From positions 930,001 through 994,000 of the forward strand of contig CAVZVZ010000005.1 in the NCBI GenBank assembly GCA_963778895.1: a stretch of 64,000 nucleotides of DNA. Reading direction: 5' to 3'. This stretch comes from CAVZVZ01 sp963778895. GTDB taxonomy: Bacteria; Actinomycetota; Acidimicrobiia; Acidimicrobiales; Acidimicrobilacustridaceae. A program made the translations under genes and the position numbers. Below the pieces are notes generated by a model. The model did not search any database and was not told the DNA's origin. It was given only the letters and a program-made list of their open reading frames with translations. How positions within the stretch are numbered: the stretch's first letter is position 1; each line of letters begins with the position of its first letter. Below, piece after piece: positions 35,101-41,451 of this stretch.

Positions 35101-35876
35101 TGGAGGATGCCGGCCTGTTCGGTCCGGCCCGCAACTCGAACGATCTCGTCGCGTCGTTCCTCGGCTTCGGCGGCCCGTCGTTCGGCGACGTGGACGCGGA
35201 CGGCACGGCCGACGTGGTCGCTCCCACGGCTGGGCTCACTCGCTTGATCGATCTGCTGGAACCGGACCTCCAGCTCCCGAACGACGACCAACTCTCGGCA
35301 TGGAACGGCGCGAGCCGGCTGCCGCTGAGCGGTTCACCACAAGCGGTCGCCGACCTCGCGTTCTTCGTCGCGCCTGCGGTCGCCGATCTGAACGGCGACG
35401 GGATCGAGGAGTCGATCGCGGCCAACAGCACCTACACCGTGTCCGCCTTCGACGGCGCGGGCTCGGCCCCCGTTGGCTGGCCCAAGTTGATGGGCGGTTG
35501 GGCCGTCGGCACTCCCGGCGTCGGCGACTGGGACGGAGACGGCACGTTGGAGGTCGCGGTCCCGCGCCGCGACGGAGTGCTCTTCGTGTGGCACACCGCG
35601 GGCACGGGCCGCGCGTCGTGGGCCGCGTGGGGCTGCGATCCCACCCACTCGGGCGCCTGCGTCACCACCGCCGAGGAGCCACCCCCGCCTCCGTCGTCGA
35701 CAACTACGAGCGCCGCGCCCACTACGAGCGCGGCGCCGGTAGCCGACGAAGAAGCGGTGACGACGACGTCGGGATCACTTCCGACCACCGGCGCGACCGT
35801 CTGGCCGCTCGTGATGATCGGCATCGCCTGCGTCGCGCTCGGCCTGGTGCTCAGCCGAGCGCGACACCGACGATGA
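32193..35876 (+). CDS. LPXTG-anchored subtilisin-like/FG-GAP surface protein (1227 aa)
   Basis: A signal peptide (VGAIIATTCVVGAILVGLLS) precedes an S8 peptidase-like domain. The Asp is in VVIAVLDSGIKW (about residue 116), the His in SYGHGTGEAEDS (about 224), and the probable Ser in SSCSSEATGIASGIVGL (about 373); the last departs from the usual GTSxAxP. Between Asp and His is an insert with D-x-N-x-D-type repeats (DGDCNGDGAFTIADF, NNGVDDDGDGYVDE) like dockerin or EF-hand calcium loops. Seven FG-GAP/VCBS-like repeats (e.g. DVDGDGRTEMVLG, DLDGDGALEIVAA) fill residues about 630-1135. The C-terminus is a Thr/Pro/Ala linker, SLPTTG, a hydrophobic helix and RARHRR, a classical sorting signal. Confidence 0.85.
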   Translation: MSTRASRRRVGAIIATTCVVGAILVGLLSAPTPPAAAVPSSAPAALDCTNWRYGAADEPASLPPEFDRNDYKRTSLRDPRPALHDSPQNQCGQKGSAVDLAWGLSRGSDDVVIAVLDSGIKWRDAGAMQDLATKAHIDLGEAQPPCWPGVADGDCNGDGAFTIADFGPITDRNGNGLADPEDLILDPAYNNGVDDDGDGYVDEISGWDFLYGDNDPFDTVSYGHGTGEAEDSTAAENGTGNVGTCPGCQFLPVRVSDSFIADGGRFAAGVLFGLDQGADVIQEALGGISNPRQAQQAIDAAYRRGVVVVASMADEASKHPNVPSSIEHTMAVNSVTEKQIDLLNTPVDGYLALNGCTNFGGHTFVSIPSSSCSSEATGIASGIVGLVESHARDNGIVLSANEVMQLVRASADDIDFSTPNSVDPANNFGTPSGNPLIDTVRYPTRAGWDAIDGYGRINAYELLRAIDQERIPPEAMIDGPTWFSVLPAAGSVAITGSVGAPRADSYDYRVEWAPGEQPPAYPGADTWTTIADQTGLTSPRSGNLASLDLATVAAALPNGGTGTPVDPTNANRPDEERFSVRLRVVVTAHGGRSDGLTGEMQKQVFVHDDPDLVEGFPERIAGVGTASPLFVDVDGDGRTEMVLGTDDGDVHAYHSDMTELAGFPVHTPLSPWWSPGSPTATTDGIAPHRAGVTIGGPAVGDVDGDGELEIVATDLDGGVSVWSHTGTLEASMHVNPAYSEDDTAAQDEFNRTKPSFSSAPALGDLDGDGALEIVAAANDRHLYAWHGDGTPVAGFPVLVVDPSKVQAIDPTTHRVTFIAGSGVREGGELVATPALADIDGDGRAEIAVGAQEEYVEPPNIGDGAAVLGLLGATGTAGNSRLYLFSPDGSTLPGWPAKIALVQTELLPSIGDGIAMPAAIGDVSAAHPGPEILAGSAAGPVYVLDSTGHSIYGTGAGGQDIPLLWTAGVGLEDAGLFGPARNSNDLVASFLGFGGPSFGDVDADGTADVVAPTAGLTRLIDLLEPDLQLPNDDQLSAWNGASRLPLSGSPQAVADLAFFVAPAVADLNGDGIEESIAANSTYTVSAFDGAGSAPVGWPKLMGGWAVGTPGVGDWDGDGTLEVAVPRRDGVLFVWHTAGTGRASWAAWGCDPTHSGACVTTAEEPPPPPSSTTTSAAPTTSAAPVADEEAVTTTSGSLPTTGATVWPLVMIGIACVALGLVLSRARHRR

Positions 35877-35877
35877 T

Positions 35878-37383
35878 CTAGGGGTTCACCACCACCGAGT
35901 TCGACGGAGCCGAATCCGGACCGAACCCGAGGCCGTTGGCGGCCGACACGGTGAACGTGTACTCGTCACCAGCGACGAGATTGGGAGAGTGGATCGGATT
36001 GCCACCCGCCCATTGGCTTCCGTTGCTGGGAGAGGACGGGTTCGTCACGTCGGTTGCGGTCACCACGTAGTAGTTGATCGGCGAGCCGTGGTCATCCGGT
36101 GCCGTGAAGCTGATGTCCGCGCTGAGCGAACCGGCCACCGCGACCAAACCGGTCGGGGCGTCGGGTGGCTGGGGCACGGTCGTGTTGCTCGACGGGGCCG
36201 AATACGGTCCGAAACCTACGGCGTTCTGGGCATGAACGGTGAACGTGTAGACGTGGCCGGGGACGAGTCCCGGGACGTGGACGGGACTGGCGTTGTTGCC
36301 TCCCACGATGTTCGGGTTCGACGGGTTCGTCACGTCGGACGCCGTCGCCTCGTACCAGGTGATGGCAGAGCCGTTATCGGCGGGTGCGGTGAAGCTCACG
36401 TCCGCACCGTGCGAGGTGCCCACTGCGGTGACGCCGGTCGGCGCACCGGGCGCAGTGGGCATCGTCACGTTGTTCGACGCCGGCGAGCTCGGACCCTCAC
36501 CGTTCACGTTCGTCCCGGTGATCGTGAGGTTGTAGGTGTGCCCGGCCTGGAGGTTCGGGATGTGGAGCGGGCTCACGGGGCTCGTCCACTGGAACCCGTC
36601 CGACGGGCTACCGGGGTTCGACAGGTCGTGGGCCGTCAGCGTGTACCAGCTGATGGCGAACCCGTTGTTCCCCGCCTGCGTGAAGGTCACGTCTGCGCTT
36701 CCCGGCCCGGCGACGGCGACGACCGGCGCGGTGGGTGCTCGTGGCGAGCCCGCGAGCACCGCGCTCGACACCGCGGAGGGCGCCGTGGTGCCGACCGCGT
36801 TCGTCGCCGTGACGGTGGCCGTGTAGCTCGTTCCGTTGGTGAGACCGGTGATCGTGCACCCGTTTTCGATGGTCGACGTGCACGTGTTGCCGTTCGAAGC
36901 CTTCGCCGTGTACGAGGTCACCGGATACTTGCCGCCCGACGAGTTGTTCCACTGCACCAGCACGCCACCGTTCCGGGGCGCCGCGGTGATGCCGTTCGGG
37001 ATCGTGGGCTTGCCGAAGAGCGTCGTGACCTGCGGCGAGTACGCGCCCGCCTTGGTGCCGTTGAAGGCGCGCACCTTGTACTTCACGGTGAGCCCAGCCG
37101 GCTTGGCCGGCTTCGTGAGCGGAAACGTCAACACGCACGTGGTCGTGAGGACCGTGTCGCACGTCGGGCTGGCACTGGTGCCGGCCACCTGGTACTTGGT
37201 CGGAGTCGGACCCGAAACGGGTGCGCTCCAGGTGATCGTGACCTGGCTGCCGCCGGCCACCACGGTGACGTTCGTCGGGACCCCGGGTGCCGGAATCGCA
37301 GCTCCGGCTGATGCGGCTGGCAGAACGGCAACCGCGAGGAGAAGGAGCGACGCGCAGAGCGCGCCCCTCAAGAGGCGTTTCAT
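35878..37383 (-). CDS. Secreted five-domain fibronectin type III protein (501 aa)
   Basis: ATG 37383 begins a clear signal peptide (MKRLLRGALCASLLLLAVAV, then LPAASAGA). About five FN3 repeats follow, each starting with an A-P-x-x-P type segment and holding W/Y core residues: GVPTNVTVVAGGSQVTITWS, ITAAPRNGGVLVQWNNSSGG, APVVAVAGPGSADVTFTQAG, APTGVTAVGTSHGADVSFTA and APTGLVAVAGSLSADISFTA. Repeats three to five are closely similar, including a TxTDVTNPS insert, which suggests recent duplication. No anchor is seen, so it is probably secreted. A TAGGAT box at 37433-37438 fits a leader of about 43 bases. It converges on the LPXTG protein, with one base between the stop codons. Confidence 0.85.
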   Translation of the reverse strand: MKRLLRGALCASLLLLAVAVLPAASAGAAIPAPGVPTNVTVVAGGSQVTITWSAPVSGPTPTKYQVAGTSASPTCDTVLTTTCVLTFPLTKPAKPAGLTVKYKVRAFNGTKAGAYSPQVTTLFGKPTIPNGITAAPRNGGVLVQWNNSSGGKYPVTSYTAKASNGNTCTSTIENGCTITGLTNGTSYTATVTATNAVGTTAPSAVSSAVLAGSPRAPTAPVVAVAGPGSADVTFTQAGNNGFAISWYTLTAHDLSNPGSPSDGFQWTSPVSPLHIPNLQAGHTYNLTITGTNVNGEGPSSPASNNVTMPTAPGAPTGVTAVGTSHGADVSFTAPADNGSAITWYEATASDVTNPSNPNIVGGNNASPVHVPGLVPGHVYTFTVHAQNAVGFGPYSAPSSNTTVPQPPDAPTGLVAVAGSLSADISFTAPDDHGSPINYYVVTATDVTNPSSPSNGSQWAGGNPIHSPNLVAGDEYTFTVSAANGLGFGPDSAPSNSVVVNP

Positions 37384-37468
37384 GACTTTCCCACCCTTCG
37401 CCCCCAGAGCCGGCCTGTCGGCTCCGGGCGTGATCCTAACGACCACCCTCGGGCGGCGCCAGCGATGG

Positions 37469-38704
37469 CTACTCGATGCGAATGCCCGACGCGGCGCGTG
37501 CGATCACGAGCTGCTGGATCTGCTCGGTGCCTTCGAAGATGTCGTAGATCTTCGCATCACGGTGCCAACGCTCGACCGGGTACTCCTTGACGTAGCCGTA
37601 CCCGCCGAGGATCTGGATCGCCCGTTCGGTGACCCACACCGCGACCCGACCGGCCTTCAGCTTCGACTGCGAGCCTTCGGCGTTCTTGTAGGTGCCGTTG
37701 CGCGAGAGCCACGCGGCGCGCCACACCAGCAACCGGGCGGCGTCGATCTCCGTGATCATGTCGGCGAGCATGAAGGCGATGCCTTGATGCTGGATGATCG
37801 GCTTGCCGAAGGCCGTGCGCTCCTTGGCGTACTCGAGCGAGTACTCCCACGCGGCGCGCGCGATGCCGACCGCTTGGGCGGCGACCGCCGGACGAGTGGC
37901 CTCGAAGGTCGCCATGGCCGGCTGTTTGCCGGAGTGCTGCGCCTTGGTCGGGTTGTTCAGCGCTTCGCGGGCCCGAGCGATCTTCTCGTCGAGCTTGTCC
38001 TTGCCGCCGAGCAAGCAGGAGCCGGGTACACGACAGTCCGTCAACACGACCTCGGCCGTGTGCGACGCGCGGATACCGAGCTTCGAATATTTCTGGCCCT
38101 GCGCGATGCCCGGGGTTCCGGGCGGGACGATGAAGCTCGCCTGGCCCCGGCTCTTGAGCTCCGGGTCGACCGCGGCCACGACGACGTGGACGTCGGCGAT
38201 GCCACCGTTGGTGATCCAGGCCTTGGTGCCGTTCAGCACCCACTCGTCCTTGGCTTCGTCGTACACCGCGCGGGTGCGAAGTGACGAGACATCGGAGCCG
38301 GCGTCGGGCTCGCTCACACAGAACGCGCCGAGCGCGAGCTTCTCCGGTGTCCCGTAGCACTGGGGCACCCACTCGATGACCTGGTCCTGCGTGCCGTTGC
38401 CGAGGATGCCGGCGGCGGCGAGACCCGAGCCCATGATGGCGAGGCCGATGCCCGCATCGCCCCAGAACATCTCCTCGATGGCCACCGGCAACGTCAGTCC
38501 CGTGGGATCGCCCATCATGGCGTTGGCCATGAAGTCCATGCCGTACAGGCCGATCTTGGAGGCCTCCTGGACGATCGGCCAGGGGAACTCCTCTTTCTCG
38601 TCGAACTCCGGGGCGGCCGGGCGGATCACGTCCTCGGCGAAGTCGTGCACCCACTTCTGGAGTTGGATCTGGTCTTCGTTCAACTCGAGCGAGAAATCAC
38701 CCAT
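37469..38704 (-). CDS. Acyl-CoA dehydrogenase (411 aa)
   Basis: The flavin and substrate signatures read GAFCVSEPDAGSDVSSLRTR and AQAVGIARAAWEYSLEYAKE with RTAFGKPI. The C-terminal block is ILGGYGYVKEYPVERWHRDA, followed by KIYDIFEGTEQIQQLVIARA. The Glu in IFEGTEQ is at the catalytic-base position of short- and medium-chain enzymes. Length fits the family. GGAG lies six bases before ATG 38704, and a 22-bp perfect palindrome begins 21 bases upstream, the usual place for a repressor site. The gene follows an MFS transporter on the same strand but probably has its own promoter. Confidence 0.9.
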   Translation of the reverse strand: MGDFSLELNEDQIQLQKWVHDFAEDVIRPAAPEFDEKEEFPWPIVQEASKIGLYGMDFMANAMMGDPTGLTLPVAIEEMFWGDAGIGLAIMGSGLAAAGILGNGTQDQVIEWVPQCYGTPEKLALGAFCVSEPDAGSDVSSLRTRAVYDEAKDEWVLNGTKAWITNGGIADVHVVVAAVDPELKSRGQASFIVPPGTPGIAQGQKYSKLGIRASHTAEVVLTDCRVPGSCLLGGKDKLDEKIARAREALNNPTKAQHSGKQPAMATFEATRPAVAAQAVGIARAAWEYSLEYAKERTAFGKPIIQHQGIAFMLADMITEIDAARLLVWRAAWLSRNGTYKNAEGSQSKLKAGRVAVWVTERAIQILGGYGYVKEYPVERWHRDAKIYDIFEGTEQIQQLVIARAASGIRIE

Positions 38705-38724
38705 GACGAGCTCCGTAGTGTCTA

Positions 38725-38746
38725 GAAGTTACCCCCCGGTAACTTC
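38725..38746. promoter_or_regulatory. 22-bp palindromic operator GAAGTTACC-N4-GGTAACTTC
   Basis: Nine-base perfect arms flank CCCC, 21-42 bases upstream of the acyl-CoA dehydrogenase ATG and overlapping the TAA stop of the MFS gene. It lacks the trailing T-run of a terminator, and TAACTT within it could serve as a -10. A TetR-type fatty-acid regulator is the likely binder. No second copy was found in the window. Confidence 0.5.
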
Positions 38747-40036
38747 CACGGTACCCGGCCGCCGCCGGCGTCGCCAACCGTTCGGCATCCCCGGAACCAA
38801 GGCGAGGGCCACTGCTACCGCGACGGCGCCGGCGACATAGGGCGCACCCACTCCGACCTGCTGGAACAGGGCTCCGCCGACCGCGGGGCCGATGACCCGG
38901 GCCACCCCTCCGGCCGTCTGCTGCCAGCCGAGCCACTGTCCCCGTTTCGCCCCGGCGCGGCCGGCGACCGCCGAGGAGAGCGTCGGGGTGATCAGGCCCT
39001 GCCCGACGACGAGCAGTGCGAGCGACACGACGAGGCCGAGCCATCCCGCGTCGAGCGCGAGCACGATCAGGCCCACCCCGTTGGCGAGCAGCGCGAGCCG
39101 CAGGGTCCGCGTCTCGCCCAACCGTTCGTTGACCGGGCCGACCAACCCTGCTTGCACGATCACCAACGCGATGCCGATGACGGTGAACACGGCCGCGGTC
39201 GACGACAAGCCGAGGTCGAAACGTCGATCGGCCAGCAAGGCGAACGTCGCCTCGAACGCGCTGAAGGCCAACATCCCGGCAAAGGCCACCGCGATCAGGC
39301 GCAGGATCGTGTGCGCATCGGGCTCGCCGTCGTCCTCGGGCCGCTGCACATGGGCGGGCTCGGCGAGTCCGGGACCGTCGAGCGCCGGAGCGGCGGCGAG
39401 GCGCTCGCCCTCGAGCTCGGCTTCTTCGGCCCGCGTGGCCGAAGGTCGCGTCTCGGGCAAGCGCTTGATCGCCACCAGCCCGTTCACGAACGCGATGGCC
39501 GACGCCACGTAGAACGGCACGTGCGGGCCACCGAGCGCCGCGAGGGCCCCGAGCGCCGGACCGGCGACGAACCCGACACCGAACGCCGCCCCGAGCAAGC
39601 CCATGAGGCGCGCCCGTTGCGCGGGCGTCGCGACGTCGGCCACCGCGGCCTGCGCGACCGAGACGCTCGCGCCCGACGCGCCATCGAGCAACCGACCGGC
39701 GAAGAGGATCCAGACGCTTCCCGCCGCGCCGGTGAGGAAGCTGCCCAGTGCGGTGCCGAACAGCGAGATCAAGATGACGGGCTTGCGACCGATTCGGTCC
39801 GAGACCCGGCCGAGAACCGGCGCGCAGATCAGCTGGGCCAGCGAGAAGCTGGACATGAGGAGGCCGATCACGGTCGCGGTGACACCGAATCGCTCGGCGT
39901 ACTGCGGAAGGATCGGCATGACGATCCCGAAACCGACCAAGTCGACCGCGACCGTCGTCCAGATGACGCCGAACCCAGGTGGGAGTGGTTCTCGGGAACC
40001 CGATCGCCGAGAACCTGAGTGAGAGCGGCGGAGCAC
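38729..40036 (-). CDS. MFS transporter (435 aa)
   Basis: Twelve hydrophobic segments are visible. The first loop motif is GRVSDRIGRKPVILISLFGT (the DRxGRK signature), and FGIVMPILPQYAERFGVTAT is typical of the drug:H+ antiporter DHA1 type. The central cytoplasmic loop is long and charged (RPSATRAEEAELEGERLAAA). The C-terminus is basic (GWRRRRRPGTVEVTGG). The start is GTG 40036, with TAGCCT ending 8 bases upstream. The substrate is unknown; efflux of small molecules is the usual role. The start of the gene lies 11 bases from the cysS stop on the same strand. Confidence 0.85.
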   Translation of the reverse strand: MLRRSHSGSRRSGSREPLPPGFGVIWTTVAVDLVGFGIVMPILPQYAERFGVTATVIGLLMSSFSLAQLICAPVLGRVSDRIGRKPVILISLFGTALGSFLTGAAGSVWILFAGRLLDGASGASVSVAQAAVADVATPAQRARLMGLLGAAFGVGFVAGPALGALAALGGPHVPFYVASAIAFVNGLVAIKRLPETRPSATRAEEAELEGERLAAAPALDGPGLAEPAHVQRPEDDGEPDAHTILRLIAVAFAGMLAFSAFEATFALLADRRFDLGLSSTAAVFTVIGIALVIVQAGLVGPVNERLGETRTLRLALLANGVGLIVLALDAGWLGLVVSLALLVVGQGLITPTLSSAVAGRAGAKRGQWLGWQQTAGGVARVIGPAVGGALFQQVGVGAPYVAGAVAVAVALALVPGMPNGWRRRRRPGTVEVTGG

Positions 40037-40044
40037 GGCCGATC

Positions 40045-40050
40045 AGGCTA
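40045..40050 (-). promoter_or_regulatory. -10 box TAGCCT, near-leaderless promoter of the MFS gene
   Basis: TAGCCT on the minus strand ends 8 bases before GTG 40036; its first three bases are also the cysS stop codon. Confidence 0.4.
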
Positions 40051-41400
40051 CGGGACGCGGACCACCGTTCCAGCCGGGGTGTCCTCGACGAGGAACCCGG
40101 CCGTCTGGATCTCGTCGCGCAGGCGATCGGCCGTGGCCCAATCCTTGGCGGCGCGCGCCTCGTCCCGCTGCGTCGCGAGGCCGGCGATGTCCTCGGGCAC
40201 CTCACCCGTGGTCGACCGCAGCTCCAGTCCGACGGCGGCGCCGATCTCCAGCACGGCGGCGGCCAAGGGCGCGGCCGCCATCTCGTCGCCGTCGTCCGCG
40301 AGCTGGTTGGCCCGCCGGACCAGGCTGAAGAGCAGACCCATCACGCGGGGTGTGTCGAGGTCGTCGTCCATGGCGTCCCGAAACTCGGCGAGCGATGCTT
40401 CGTCAGCCGCGGCGCCGGGAAAGGTGGCGGCGCGACGTGCCAGCGCGTCCAGGCGCTCGAGCGCGGCCACGGCGTCGTCGGTCGTCTCCTTGTTGACTTC
40501 GACCGGCGAGCGGTAGTGCGCACGCAGGACCAGCAAGCGGTACGCGCGCGGGTCGGTCGTGTCGATGAGGTCCACCAGGTTGGTGAAGTTGCCGAGCGAC
40601 TTCGACATCTTCTCCCCACCGACCTCCACGAACCCGTTGTGCACCCAGTGACGAGCGAAGGGCCGGCCGGTGGCCGCCGCTTGGGCGCGCTCGTTCTCGT
40701 GGTGTGGGAAGGCGAGATCCTGGCCGCCGCCGTGGATGTCGAAGCCGGGGCCGAGGAGATCGAGCGACATCACGACGCATTCGGTGTGCCAGCCCGGTCG
40801 GCCCGCCCCCCAGGGCGACTCCCATGCCGGCTCGCCCGGTTTGGCCTTCTTCCAAAGTGCGAAATCGATCGGTGACCGCTTCTGGTCGTCGACGTCGATT
40901 CGCGCTCCGCTGCGCAGTGAGTCGATGGTCTGGCGAGCGAGCAATCCGTAGTCGTCGATGCGTTCCGGGGTGAAGTAGACGCCGTCGCCCGTCTCGTACG
41001 CGTAGCCACCGACGACCAGTTGATCGATCAGCGCCACCATTCGCTCGACGTATTGGGTCGCGTGCGGGTCTTCGGTGGGGCGCTTGACGCCGATGGCGTC
41101 CATCACCTCGTACCAGAGGCGCTCGTACTCGTCGACGACCTCTTGGGTCGAGCGTTCCTCCTCGGCGGCGCGTTTGATGATGTTGTCGTCGATGTCGGTG
41201 ATGTTGGACACGTACATGACGTCGAGGCCGGTCCACTCGAGGTAGCGCCGCAGGATGTCGAAGACGAGGGAGAAACGGCCGTGCCCGAGGTGCGGAGGCC
41301 CGTAGACGGTCGGCCCGCAGACGTACATCGAGACCCGTCCGGGATCACGGAACTCGATCGGGACCACTCGTCCCGCGGCGGTGTCGAACAGGCGCAGCAT
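40048..41400 (-). CDS. cysS: Cysteinyl-tRNA synthetase (450 aa)
   Basis: The class I HIGH motif is in MYVCGPTVYGPPHLGHGR, with the zinc Cys in VCGP. The zinc ligands continue in GRPGWHTECVVMSLDLLG and FPHHENERAQ, and the KMSKS loop is VGGEKMSKSLGNFTNLVDL. The C-terminal DALR-like helical domain is present. MshC, the mycothiol ligase paralogue, is shorter and has a different C-terminus, so CysS is preferred. TAGCAT ends 7 bases before ATG 41400, giving a leaderless transcript divergent from valS, which leaves no room for a T-box. Confidence 0.93.
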   Translation of the reverse strand: MLRLFDTAAGRVVPIEFRDPGRVSMYVCGPTVYGPPHLGHGRFSLVFDILRRYLEWTGLDVMYVSNITDIDDNIIKRAAEEERSTQEVVDEYERLWYEVMDAIGVKRPTEDPHATQYVERMVALIDQLVVGGYAYETGDGVYFTPERIDDYGLLARQTIDSLRSGARIDVDDQKRSPIDFALWKKAKPGEPAWESPWGAGRPGWHTECVVMSLDLLGPGFDIHGGGQDLAFPHHENERAQAAATGRPFARHWVHNGFVEVGGEKMSKSLGNFTNLVDLIDTTDPRAYRLLVLRAHYRSPVEVNKETTDDAVAALERLDALARRAATFPGAAADEASLAEFRDAMDDDLDTPRVMGLLFSLVRRANQLADDGDEMAAAPLAAAVLEIGAAVGLELRSTTGEVPEDIAGLATQRDEARAAKDWATADRLRDEIQTAGFLVEDTPAGTVVRVP

Positions 41401-41407
41401 CCGACGA

Positions 41408-41413
41408 ATGCTA
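41408..41413 (-). promoter_or_regulatory. -10 box TAGCAT, leaderless promoter of cysS
   Basis: TAGCAT on the minus strand is separated from ATG 41400 by 7 bases. Confidence 0.5.
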
Positions 41414-41437
41414 GAACGACCCGCTTCGTGGCCCGGC

Positions 41438-41443
41438 TACCGT
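41438..41443 (+). promoter_or_regulatory. -10 box TACCGT, leaderless promoter of valS
   Basis: TACCGT ends 8 bases before ATG 41452; it lies only 24 bases from the divergent cysS box. Confidence 0.45.
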
Positions 41444-41451
41444 TTGGCCCC

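Noticed and set aside
38725..38746. Intrinsic terminator for the MFS gene
   Set aside because: The stem overlaps the stop codon itself and no T-run follows on the transcribed strand; an operator for the next gene fits better.
40048..41400. MshC (mycothiol ligase) instead of CysS
   Set aside because: The protein has a full-length C-terminal domain and the EKMSKSLGN loop of CysS, and is longer than MshC.
41401..41451. T-box or other tRNA-sensing leader at cysS/valS
   Set aside because: Both promoters are apparently leaderless with only about 50 bases between the start codons, so no leader RNA can form.
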